A stretch of 64,000 nt of DNA from Pseudomonadales bacterium (GTDB lineage: Bacteria; Pseudomonadota; Gammaproteobacteria; Pseudomonadales; Azotimanducaceae): the NCBI GenBank assembly GCA_041395945.1, contig JAWKZN010000001.1:2852001-2916000 (forward strand), in the 5' to 3' direction. Every line of letters begins with the position of its first letter. The first letter of the stretch is position 1. Of the stretch, positions 52,169 through 59,796 are shown piece after piece. Both the position numbers and the translations under genes were made by a program. The notes beneath the pieces are model-generated. The model worked only from the letters and a program-made list of their open reading frames with translations, did no database searches and was not told the origin of the DNA.

Positions 52169-53326
52169 TCACAGGCCGCAGAGTATTTCCGCGCCGCGGC
52201 GCAGTGTGGCATCGTCCTTCGCAAAGCAGAAGCGCAGCACCCGGGCCTGGGGATCCTGCTCGTAGAATCCGGACACGGGGATCGACGCGATCTTCGCTTC
52301 GCAGGTCAGGCGCCGGGCGAGGTCCAGGTCCCGCTCCGCAGAGAAACGAGAATAATCGAGCAGCTGGAAGTAGGTGCCCGCACTGGGCACCACATCGAAT
52401 GCAGAGTCAGCCAGCAGGGAGCAGAACAGGTCCCGCTTGCGCTGATAGAAATCCCCCAGACCACGATGGTATTCCGGATGGGCGACCAGATAATCCGCCA
52501 GTCCGAGCTGTACCGGCGTGTTCGAAGTGAAAGTAACGTACTGATGGATGCGCCTGAACTCCAGCGTAAGGTCCGCAGGCGCACAGCAGTAGCCGATCTT
52601 CCAGCCGGTGGCGTGATAGGTCTTGCCGAAGGAACTCACCACGAAACTGCGTGCGAAGAGTTCGGGATAGCGGCACAGACTCTGATGGGTGCGGCCATCG
52701 AAGAGAATGTGCTCATACACCTCATCCGCGAGCAGATAGATCTCCCGATCGGCGATGATGGTGCGCAGCGCTTCGATGTCGGCGACATCCCAGACCGTGC
52801 CCGTGGGATTGTGGGGCGTGTTCAGAATGATCAGCCGGGTACGCCCGTTCACCAGATCCGCGACTCGACCCCAGTCGATGGCGTAGCCTGGGGGCAGCAT
52901 GGGAACATGTCGGGTGATGCCACCCTGCAGACGCACCACCGGTTCGTAGCTGTCATAAGCCGGATCGAAGACGATGACTTCATCCCCGGCGGAGACCAGG
53001 GCCGCAATTGCACAGAACAGTGCCTCGGTTGCTCCGGAGGTCACGGTCACTTCCGTAACTGGATCGAGGCTGCGGCCATACAGGTCTTCCACCTTGCCGC
53101 AGATGGCCTCCCGGAGTGCCGTCACGCCCATCATCGGCGCGTACTGATTGTGACCGTGGGTCAGGTAGTGCTGCACCGCTTCGAGCAGTGGCGGCGGGCA
53201 GTCGAAATCCGGAAAGCCCTGGGACAGATTCAACGCATTCTGCTCCCGCGCAAGCTCAGACATCAGGGTAAATATGGTCGTGCCGATGTCGGGCAGCTTG
53301 CTGCGGATTGGGGCTGATGCATTCAT
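52169..53326 (-). CDS. PLP-dependent aminotransferase, methionine-type (YbdL-like)
   Basis: A 385-residue fold-type I aminotransferase: LNLSQGFPDFDCPPPLLEAV, YAPMMGVTALREAI, the cofactor-binding TSGATEALFCAI, LNTPHNPTGTVW, YLLADEVYEHILFDG and the lysine motif SSFGKTYHATGWKIGYCCAP. These match YbdL/MtaE-like enzymes that aminate ketomethylthiobutyrate to methionine, in keeping with the divergent ahcY operon. The ATG at 53326 is used; an in-frame ATG at 53344 is an alternative. The longer frame to 53500 crosses the operator palindrome and is rejected. Confidence 0.88.
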   Translation of the reverse strand: MNASAPIRSKLPDIGTTIFTLMSELAREQNALNLSQGFPDFDCPPPLLEAVQHYLTHGHNQYAPMMGVTALREAICGKVEDLYGRSLDPVTEVTVTSGATEALFCAIAALVSAGDEVIVFDPAYDSYEPVVRLQGGITRHVPMLPPGYAIDWGRVADLVNGRTRLIILNTPHNPTGTVWDVADIEALRTIIADREIYLLADEVYEHILFDGRTHQSLCRYPELFARSFVVSSFGKTYHATGWKIGYCCAPADLTLEFRRIHQYVTFTSNTPVQLGLADYLVAHPEYHRGLGDFYQRKRDLFCSLLADSAFDVVPSAGTYFQLLDYSRFSAERDLDLARRLTCEAKIASIPVSGFYEQDPQARVLRFCFAKDDATLRRGAEILCGL

Positions 53327-53360
53327 GGCCGCGCATTCTGACATGCGGATGCGATTTTCC

Positions 53361-53403
53361 AATATCAAAATATTTTGATATTCACCTGCCACGCTGCTAG
53401 CAT
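53361..53403 (+). promoter_or_regulatory. 22-bp palindromic operator overlapping promoter
   Basis: Positions 53361-53382 are a perfect palindrome of 22 bp with AT-rich centre (AATATCAAAAT and its complement). It overlaps a good promoter: TTGATA at 53375-53380, a 17-bp spacer and TAGCAT at 53398-53403, reading toward the ArsR-methyltransferase gene. It is the expected shape of an ArsR-family operator. A protein bound there would also lie in front of the divergent aminotransferase gene. Confidence 0.75.
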
Positions 53404-53438
53404 CCCCGGCCCGATCATCCGGCCTCACCCTGCAACCC

Positions 53439-54434
53439 ATGGCCCTGACAGCCCGCATTGACGACGCTCCCGCGAGAGGTATCGCTGCACCAGCCGGCAT
53501 CGATCAGCTTGTGGCGCTCGGCAAGGCAGTAGGCGATGTGCTTCGTGCCGGGGTTCTGCAGGTGCTGCACGAAGACTCCTATTCGGTGACCGAGCTGTGC
53601 GAACTCTTTCAGGTTCCCCAACCGGCCCTCAGCCACCACCTGAAAATCCTGCACGGCGCCGGACTGCTGGCCAAGCGCCGTGAGGGCAACAGCATTTTTT
53701 ACCGCCGCGCATCCGCAGCAGACAGCGCACTGCGGCAGGCGCTGTTCGGCGCACTGGATCAGACCAGACTGCCCGCCGAGGTCGCGCAGCGCATTCGCGC
53801 CATACATGCCGCGCGAAGGAAACGCAGCGAGGAGTTCTTCGCACAGAACGCCACGGATATCGCGAGCGAACAGGCCCAGATCTGTGAGAGCGCCGTCTAT
53901 ACCGAGACGATTTCCGAGCTGATCTGCGAGTTGCTGGCTGCAGGACTGCCTGCTGAACACGCTCTCGAGGTCGGACCCGGTGATGGACACTTGTTGCGCT
54001 GGCTGGCCGGCACCTTCGAGCGGGTAACCGGGCTGGACAGCTCGGAACGCATGCTCGAGGCAGCCCGGGCCGGCACCCGGGGCATCGCCAATCTGCGCCT
54101 GTCCCATCGGGATTTTCACGAGCAGGCCGATCAGCGCCGCTATCAGCTCATCGTCGCTGCGATGGTGGTGCACCATCAGGCCTCACCCTCGGGATTTTTC
54201 CAGAAAGCCGCGAGGATTCTGAAATCCGGCGGCGCACTGATCGTCGCCGAACTGTGCAGCCACGATCAGCAGTGGGCGAGTGACGCCTGCGGCGATCTGT
54301 GGCTGGGCTTCGACACGGCGGACCTCACGCAGTGGGCCGAAACTGCCGGTCTGATCTGCAGCCACTCCCAGTACCTCGCCCAGAAAAACGGCTTTCGCAT
54401 CCAGGTGCAGTGTTATCGACTGCCCGCAAACTGA
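53439..54434 (+). CDS. ArsR-type regulator fused to SAM methyltransferase domain (SahR-like)
   Basis: A 331-residue fusion. Residues about 25-95 form an ArsR winged helix (YSVTELCELFQVPQPALSHH, LKILHGAGLLAKRREGNSIF); residues about 150-331 form a class I methyltransferase-like domain (ALEVGPGDGHLLRWLAG, LIVAAMVVHHQASPSGFF). No arsenic-binding CVC motif is seen. Regulators of this kind (SahR) control S-adenosylhomocysteine metabolism and sense SAH. The ahcY gene starts 39 bp downstream, and a perfect palindrome sits just upstream, so self-regulated control of the methyl cycle is likely. Confidence 0.85.
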   Translation: MALTARIDDAPARGIAAPAGIDQLVALGKAVGDVLRAGVLQVLHEDSYSVTELCELFQVPQPALSHHLKILHGAGLLAKRREGNSIFYRRASAADSALRQALFGALDQTRLPAEVAQRIRAIHAARRKRSEEFFAQNATDIASEQAQICESAVYTETISELICELLAAGLPAEHALEVGPGDGHLLRWLAGTFERVTGLDSSERMLEAARAGTRGIANLRLSHRDFHEQADQRRYQLIVAAMVVHHQASPSGFFQKAARILKSGGALIVAELCSHDQQWASDACGDLWLGFDTADLTQWAETAGLICSHSQYLAQKNGFRIQVQCYRLPAN

Positions 54435-54473
54435 ACGACCCGGACTCACAACCACCCACGGAAAACCAGGAAC

Positions 54474-55835
54474 ATGACCGACTACAAAGTAGCCAATATG
54501 GAACTCGCCAACTTCGGCCGCATGGAAATCACGCTGGCCGAAGCCGAAATGCCGGCCCTGATGGCGCTGCGCCGCAAGTACGCGAAGGACCAGCCCCTGG
54601 CCGGCGCAAAGATCATCGGCTGCATCCACATGACCGTGCAGACGGCGGTGCTCATCGAAACCCTGACCGCACTGGGCGCCGAAGTCCGCTGGTCGTCCTG
54701 CAACATCTTCTCAACCCAGGATCACGCGGCAGCCGCCATGGCCGCGGCGGGTATTCCCGTGTTTGCGTGGAAGGGAGAGACCGAGGAAGAGTACTGGTGG
54801 TGCATCGAACAGACCATCAACAAAGACGGCAGGCCCTGGGACGCCAACCTGCTGCTCGATGACGGCGGCGATCTCACCGAACTGCTGCACAAAAAGTATC
54901 CGCAGATGCTCAAGCATGTGCATGGCATTTCCGAAGAGACCACCACCGGTGTGCATCGTCTGCTGGAGATGATCAAGCGGGGCGAACTCAAGGTCCCTGC
55001 AATCAACGTCAACGATTCTGTGACCAAGTCGAAAAACGACAACCGCTATGGCTGCCGCCACAGTCTCAATGACGCCATCAAGCGCGGTACCGACATGCTC
55101 ATGGCCGGGAAACGCGCTCTGGTGATCGGCTATGGCGACGTCGGCAAGGGCTCGGCCCAGAGCCTGCGCCAGGAAGGCATGATCGTGCGCGTGGTCGAAA
55201 TCGATCCGATCTGCGCGATGCAGGCCTGCATGGACGGCTACGAAGTCGTTTCAGCCTATAACAAAGGCGTCAACACCGGCCGTCTCGAAGACATCGACCA
55301 GCGTCTGCTCAAAGATACCGATCTCATCGTGACCTGTACCGGCAATGTCGGCGTGTGCGATGCCAGCATGCTCAAATCGGTGAAGCGCGGTGCGGTGATC
55401 TGCAACATCGGCCACTTTGACAACGAAATCGACACCGCCTTCATGCGTTCGAACTGGAAGTGGCAGAAGATTAAGGACCAGGTTCATCAGATCTTCCGCA
55501 GCGACGATGCCTCGGACTACATCATCCTGCTGTCCGAGGGACGGCTGGTGAACCTAGGCAACGCCATGGGCCACCCCTCCCGGATCATGGACGGCTCCTT
55601 CGCCAACCAGGTGCTGGCGCAGATGCACCTGTACGACCAGCGCTGGGCCGACCAGCCGGACAATCAGCGCGCACCGATCGCTGTGGAAGTACTGCCGAAA
55701 AAACTCGACGAAGAGGTCGCCCAGCTCATGGTTGCCGGTTTCGGCGGTGTCGTCACCCGGCTCACGGATGCCCAGGCCGGCTACATCGGGGTGAGCGGCG
55801 AAGGCCCCTTCAAACCCGAAAGCTACAAGTACTGA
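54474..55835 (+). CDS. ahcY: Adenosylhomocysteinase (SAH hydrolase)
   Basis: A 453-residue enzyme, close to the usual bacterial length. It shows the substrate segment HMTVQTAVLIETLTALGAEV, the WSSCNIFSTQDHAAAAMA motif, the active-site KSKNDNRYGCRHSLNDAIKR (split), and the NAD-binding GYGDVGKGSA. The C-terminus ends in PFKPESYKY, with the conserved KPxxYRY tail. It splits S-adenosylhomocysteine to adenosine and homocysteine, relieving product inhibition of methyltransferases. It is in an operon with the ArsR-methyltransferase. Confidence 0.97.
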   Translation: MTDYKVANMELANFGRMEITLAEAEMPALMALRRKYAKDQPLAGAKIIGCIHMTVQTAVLIETLTALGAEVRWSSCNIFSTQDHAAAAMAAAGIPVFAWKGETEEEYWWCIEQTINKDGRPWDANLLLDDGGDLTELLHKKYPQMLKHVHGISEETTTGVHRLLEMIKRGELKVPAINVNDSVTKSKNDNRYGCRHSLNDAIKRGTDMLMAGKRALVIGYGDVGKGSAQSLRQEGMIVRVVEIDPICAMQACMDGYEVVSAYNKGVNTGRLEDIDQRLLKDTDLIVTCTGNVGVCDASMLKSVKRGAVICNIGHFDNEIDTAFMRSNWKWQKIKDQVHQIFRSDDASDYIILLSEGRLVNLGNAMGHPSRIMDGSFANQVLAQMHLYDQRWADQPDNQRAPIAVEVLPKKLDEEVAQLMVAGFGGVVTRLTDAQAGYIGVSGEGPFKPESYKY

Positions 55836-55849
55836 AGCCCACGACTGCC

Positions 55850-56698
55850 ATGGCCCCGCTTGCCTGCCCGACAGAAGCCCAATGGTATGCGCACTGGGGC
55901 GAGGCCACGCGTCGCGCGGAGGATCCGGCGGCACTGGCCGCACTCGGTGGTGCTGCGGCAGATCGACTTGCCTGGGTATTCGTCAGCGGCTACCAGGCCG
56001 CGGTGCGCCATTGTTTTCCCGAGTTCCCGGACCAGGGGTGGACGTGTTTCGCAGCGGCCGAGTCTGAACGCTCACCAGGCTGCACCCTGACAGAGGCAGA
56101 CGGCCATGCGCTGCTCAACGGCACCAAGTCCTGGATCGCCGGGGCGGGATCTGTGGATCACCTGGTGGTGAGTATCGGGCAGGATGAAAGCATGGAATTC
56201 GTGGCGGTGGAACGGACCGCTCCCGGGGTAACCATCGAGCTGCCCCGCACGCCGACTTTCCTCGCGGAAATGAACCAGGGGGTCGCACACTTTGACCAGG
56301 TGTCGATCGCCCCGGATCGTCGCCTCCAGGCACCGCTACGCAGGCACTGGTTCCGCGCTGCGGAGCCGCTGTTCATACTCATTGCTCTGAACGCCTGCAT
56401 CGCAGCCCATGCCCGGGGGCTCGCCTCGCACGCAGCGGGATCGGTGCCCGCTATGGCGTCGGCGGCCGCAGTCGCAGCCGAGGCGGATGCCACAGCCGCA
56501 CAGGGCAGAGGCCTGGCAGTAACCATCCCGGACAGGACGCGGATCAAAGCCGCGCTGGCCGACTACCGGTTAAAAACAGCCGCCGTCGTCAGCAGCTTCG
56601 AGAAGATCGTGCTGGCACAGACTCCCCACGCCCTGCAGGATTCCTGGCGCAAGGACGGCCGGCTACTTGCCATGTTTGGAGTCGCAGCACCCGGTTGA
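55850..56698 (+). CDS. Short acyl-CoA-dehydrogenase-like protein
   Basis: A 282-residue protein whose central strand set (ERSPGCTLTEADGHALLNGT, KSWIAGAGSVDHLVVSIGQ) matches the middle FAD/substrate domain of acyl-CoA dehydrogenases. The N-terminal helical domain is abbreviated and the C-terminal helices (residues 180-282) are Ala-rich and lack the QIxGGxGY and EGT motifs. It is about 100 residues shorter than the family. It may bind flavin or acyl-CoA without catalysis. It follows ahcY by 14 bp, so is co-transcribed. Confidence 0.7.
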   Translation: MAPLACPTEAQWYAHWGEATRRAEDPAALAALGGAAADRLAWVFVSGYQAAVRHCFPEFPDQGWTCFAAAESERSPGCTLTEADGHALLNGTKSWIAGAGSVDHLVVSIGQDESMEFVAVERTAPGVTIELPRTPTFLAEMNQGVAHFDQVSIAPDRRLQAPLRRHWFRAAEPLFILIALNACIAAHARGLASHAAGSVPAMASAAAVAAEADATAAQGRGLAVTIPDRTRIKAALADYRLKTAAVVSSFEKIVLAQTPHALQDSWRKDGRLLAMFGVAAPG

Positions 56699-56776
56699 AC
56701 CACAACCGGAGTTGCCACCACGGACCAGCCCACTACAATACCGCGCCGCCAGCCAGCCAGAATCGGAAGCCGCCCT

Positions 56777-57649
56777 TTGAGCGAACCCATCAATGAACTG
56801 ATCGCCCTGCTCGACCTCGAAGAGATCGAGAAGAACCACTATCGCGCCACCAGCCCCAGCGAGGGCTGGCAGCGGGTCTATGGGGGTCAGGTGATCGGCC
56901 AGGCCCTGGTGGCGGCGTCCCGAACCGTACCCGAGGATCGCCACGCCCACTCCCTGCACGGCTACTTTCTGCGGCCGGGAGACACCCGTGTGCCCATCCT
57001 CTACACCGTGGATCGCATCCGCGACGGCCGCAGCTTCACCACCCGCCGGGTGGTCGCCGTGCAGCACGGCCGGGCGATCTTCAACATGTCCATCTCCTTC
57101 CACACCGAGGAGCCGGGCTTCGACCACCAGATGCCCATGCCGGAGAGCCCCCAGCCGGATCTGCTCCAGGATGAGCGGGAACTGCGCATGGACTGGTCGA
57201 GCCGGCTGCCGCCGGAATATGCGGATGCCTTCAACCGGGAGCGTCCCATCGATGTGCGGCCCGTGAATCCAATGGACATCTTCAAGCCGGAAAAGCGACC
57301 GCCTTTCCAGATGTGCTGGATGAAGTCCCGGGATCCCCTGCCCGACGATCCGCGCCTGCACCAGTGTGTGCTGGCCTATCTCTCCGACTGGTCCCTGCTC
57401 GACACCGCCACCCTGCCCCATGCGGTGAGTTTCACCCAGGGCAATCTGCAGATGGCGAGCCTGGATCACGCCATGTGGTTCCACCGGCCCTTCCGCGCCG
57501 ACGAGTGGCTGCTGTATGTGCAGGACAGTCCCAGCGCCAGCGGCGCCCGCGGACTGAACCGGGGCCTGATCTACAACCAGAAAGGGGTGCTGGTCGCCTC
57601 AGCGGCACAGGAAGGCCTGATCCGCATGCACGACACCGCAGCAGGCTGA
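56777..57649 (+). CDS. tesB: Acyl-CoA thioesterase II
   Basis: A 290-residue double-hotdog thioesterase with VYGGQVIGQALVAASRTVPE, HAHSLHGYFLRPGD, GRSFTTRRVVAVQHGRAIFN, the second-half acid in LSDWSLLDTATLPHAV and SLDHAMWFHRPFRADEWLL, all TesB hallmarks. It hydrolyses medium- and long-chain acyl-CoA. The start is a TTG at 56777 after GGAAG; length is close to E. coli TesB (286). Confidence 0.94.
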   Translation: MSEPINELIALLDLEEIEKNHYRATSPSEGWQRVYGGQVIGQALVAASRTVPEDRHAHSLHGYFLRPGDTRVPILYTVDRIRDGRSFTTRRVVAVQHGRAIFNMSISFHTEEPGFDHQMPMPESPQPDLLQDERELRMDWSSRLPPEYADAFNRERPIDVRPVNPMDIFKPEKRPPFQMCWMKSRDPLPDDPRLHQCVLAYLSDWSLLDTATLPHAVSFTQGNLQMASLDHAMWFHRPFRADEWLLYVQDSPSASGARGLNRGLIYNQKGVLVASAAQEGLIRMHDTAAG

Positions 57650-57847
57650 CAGCCAGTACAGGCGGACGACACTCCTGCAACCGGCGCCGCCTCACTGGTA
57701 ATGGGTGAATCGGCCTGCAGGCCAGGAAGCCAAAGGCCGGTTCGATTGGGAGGCGTTTTGCTCCAGCCTGGCCGTCCAGCTTACTCTGCAGAACAGCCGA
57801 TGGACGTTCCTGAAGATCTATCGCGAAATCTGGTGTATTGTTGGTGT

Positions 57848-58051
57848 ATGGCACGCACCAACATCGACATCGATGAAGCCGCCTGCGCCGAAGTCATGCG
57901 CAGGTACCAGCTGTCCAGCAAACGCGACGCTGTCAATCTCGCCCTGCGCACACTGGCCGCTGAACCCCTTACGCTGCCCGCCGCCCGGTCGCTGCGCGGC
58001 TCCGGCTGGGAAGGCGATCTTGATGAGCTGCGGCGCACTCGCAGCACTTGA
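57848..58051 (+). CDS. VapB-type antitoxin
   Basis: A 67-residue protein: MARTNIDIDEAACAEVMRRY then LSSKRDAVNLALRTLA, the ribbon-helix-helix pattern of VapB antitoxins (VapB_antitoxin/DUF2191 type). The C-terminal residues RSLRGSGWEGDLDELR wrap the toxin in known complexes. The ATG at 57848 is chosen because it opens the DNA-binding strand. Its TGA overlaps the toxin start. The pair would be autorepressed. Confidence 0.87.
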   Translation: MARTNIDIDEAACAEVMRRYQLSSKRDAVNLALRTLAAEPLTLPAARSLRGSGWEGDLDELRRTRST

Positions 58052-58440
58052 TTCTCATCGATAGCTCAGCCTGGATAGAGTTCCTGCGCGACACCGGTAG
58101 TGTTGTGTGCGAGCGGGTCGATGCACTGCTTGATTACGAGATTGCAACAAGCGATCCAATACGCATGGAGATTCTCGCCGGCGCCCGCGATGATGCGCAT
58201 CTGGCGCAACTGCGCGGATTGCTCGCTCGAGCCACTCAAATCTCGACTGAGCCGATCGACTACGAGCAGGCCGCCCTGCTCTACCGGCGCTGCAGAAGCA
58301 ACGGGGAAACGGTCCGCAGACTGATCGACTGCCTGATTGCAGCCACGGCAATCCGCGCAGGCGTCTCCCTGCTCCACTTCGACAGTGACTTTTCAACCCT
58401 CGCCCGATGGACGGATCTGCGCCTGGATGACGCTGTTTGA
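58048..58440 (+). CDS. VapC-type PIN-domain ribonuclease toxin
   Basis: A 130-residue PIN-domain protein: MILIDSSAWIEFLRDTGS with catalytic Asp5, a central acidic position in SDPIRMEILAGARD, and the acidic pair in RLIDCLIAATAIRAGVSLLH and FDSDFSTLAR. VapC toxins are Mg-dependent RNases that cut tRNA or rRNA. The TTG start overlaps the VapB stop codon (TTGA). A complete module with all acidic residues visible. Confidence 0.9.
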   Translation: MILIDSSAWIEFLRDTGSVVCERVDALLDYEIATSDPIRMEILAGARDDAHLAQLRGLLARATQISTEPIDYEQAALLYRRCRSNGETVRRLIDCLIAATAIRAGVSLLHFDSDFSTLARWTDLRLDDAV

Positions 58441-58583
58441 ACCCTACCCCGGTGCGCAGACCCGACAGTAAACCCATGCCCGACATCTGCGACAGGTTGT
58501 CCTGACATCCGCCGTTACAGTCGGTAACCCGGCGTAATCCCCGACCGCTCTACAATGGGGTCTCCGCAATTCGGAGATTCGAC

Positions 58584-59192
58584 GTGATGAAAATTGCTCC
58601 TGTGCTGTGGATGCTGATCCTGCTGGCCGGATGTGAGGGCGTCAGTAACGACGAAGCACACCGGGTGCAGGACGTCCTGGGTATTTCGAACGGCGTGCGG
58701 GTCGCCGACATCGGTGCGGGGCAGGGAGATCTCACCGCGCACCTGGCCGGCGCGGTGGGCGCATCCGGCCGGGTCTACGCCACTGAGATCGACGCCACTC
58801 TGCTCGAGCAGCTCGCCGCCCGTTTCGCCGCCCTGCCTCAGGTGAGCGTGCTGCCTGCCGGTACACACACAAGCGGTCTGCCCGACGCCTGTTGTGAAGC
58901 CCTGGTCATGCGCAACGTCTACCATCACCTGAGCGATCCGGAGCCGATCCTGGCGAGCCTGCACGCGGCGCTGGTACCCGGCGGGCGCCTGCTCATCATC
59001 GACTTCGGACCCTCCTGGCTGCTCGCCCCCTGGACACCGGACGATCTACCCGCTGATCGAACCGGCCACGGCATCGAGCCGGAGATCATCGTGCGCGAGG
59101 CACAGGCACGGGGCTTTGAGCTGGACAGACTGCTGCCGGACTGGGCGCAGGGGGGTCATGGGGCTTTTGCGGTGCTGCTGCGGAGGCCTTAA
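58584..59192 (+). CDS. Lipoprotein with class I SAM-dependent methyltransferase fold
   Basis: A 202-residue protein with a lipoprotein signal (LILLAGC, Cys17) ahead of a methyltransferase domain: VADIGAGQGDLTAHLAG (motif I, residues about 39-55), ATEIDATLLEQLA (motif II), LVMRNVYHHLSDPEPILASL (motif IV region) and LVPGGRLLIIDFGP (motif V). If lipidated and exported, the enzyme would lack SAM, which is cytoplasmic; either the start is later or it uses a different ligand. The in-frame ATGs at residues 1-2 give the signal; no other start is close. Confidence 0.8.
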   Translation: MMKIAPVLWMLILLAGCEGVSNDEAHRVQDVLGISNGVRVADIGAGQGDLTAHLAGAVGASGRVYATEIDATLLEQLAARFAALPQVSVLPAGTHTSGLPDACCEALVMRNVYHHLSDPEPILASLHAALVPGGRLLIIDFGPSWLLAPWTPDDLPADRTGHGIEPEIIVREAQARGFELDRLLPDWAQGGHGAFAVLLRRP

Positions 59193-59288
59193 CCCTCGAT
59201 TCTTCATTGATTCACGACCGAATGGAGAGGCATGGGTGTCGCGAGCTTTGGCTCTTTCGGGTGGCCTGTTTTCGGAGCGTATTGAGAG

Positions 59289-59437
59289 GCTGGGGGGAGA
59301 TAGGGGGTGTGTCGGACCTACGCTCGGGCCCTCCGGGCTTTCCTCGATTGGCGGAGTTGCCTCGCGCAGGAACACGAGTCAATCCGCCGCGCTCGGCCTC
59401 GCTCCACGGTCCGACACACCCCCTATCTCCCCCCAGC
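59289..59437. repeat. Inverted-repeat element, copy 1 (30-bp perfect arms)
   Basis: The arms 59289-59318 and 59408-59437 are perfect reverse complements (30 bp each), separated by 89 bp. The loop contains a second structure: 59350-59355 with 59383-59388 (GGCGGA/TCCGCC), TTG/CAA, and CTCG (59361-59364) with CGAG (59375-59378). The loop, reverse complemented, aligns with that of copy 2, including the 11-mer GCGAGGCCGAG. No coding or transposase signal is present. Confidence 0.88.
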
Positions 59438-59590
59438 TTCACGATGGATCCAAGACGGGACAGTCAGAGCGGAACAGCAACACCATGCGTGATTCGTGTT
59501 TAGCTCAGAAAATGCAGATCGAGCTGCACGACCTGCCCTGAGTTCTATCGAGGCGCACAGCCTGGGAACTCGGAAACAGTGAGAGAGCGG

Positions 59591-59728
59591 GGGCGAGGAG
59601 GGGCAATCCCGGGCCGTGTAGCGAGGCCGAGTGCGGCTATTTGACTTGCGGGCTTCCCGCGGGGCAAATCGCTAAACGAGGGCACAGCGGAGCTGCCGAG
59701 CGAGGCCCGGGATTACCCCTCCTCGCCC
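59591..59728. repeat. Inverted-repeat element, copy 2 (25-bp arms)
   Basis: The arms 59591-59615 and 59704-59728 are reverse complements with one mismatch in 25 bp, separated by 88 bp. Its arms do not resemble those of copy 1 in sequence, but the loop does, in opposite orientation: the 11-mer GCGAGGCCGAG at 59621-59631 and TTGACT at 59641-59646. It again has an inner hairpin (GCGGG at 59648 with CCCGC at 59656, and GCTATTTG with CAAATCGC), with different bases but the same pairing as copy 1. Confidence 0.85.
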
Positions 59729-59796
59729 ACGCCCTGATCAACCCATTTCCGAACTCCCAACGCTAAACGCCCAGGTGAATTGGTGACACCGCGACG

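Larger units (their letters stand above)
59193..59796. other. Gene-free interval carrying two inverted-repeat elements
   Basis: About 600 bp without a convincing gene between the lipoprotein methyltransferase and the convergent amidohydrolase. Open frames here are short and have repetitive, non-protein-like products. It contains two related elements with long complementary arms, described separately, and otherwise nothing recognised. Confidence 0.75.

Noticed and set aside
54435..54473. SAH riboswitch before ahcY
   Set aside because: Only 39 bp separate the genes, too short for the known riboswitch, and control is explained by the ArsR-type operator upstream.
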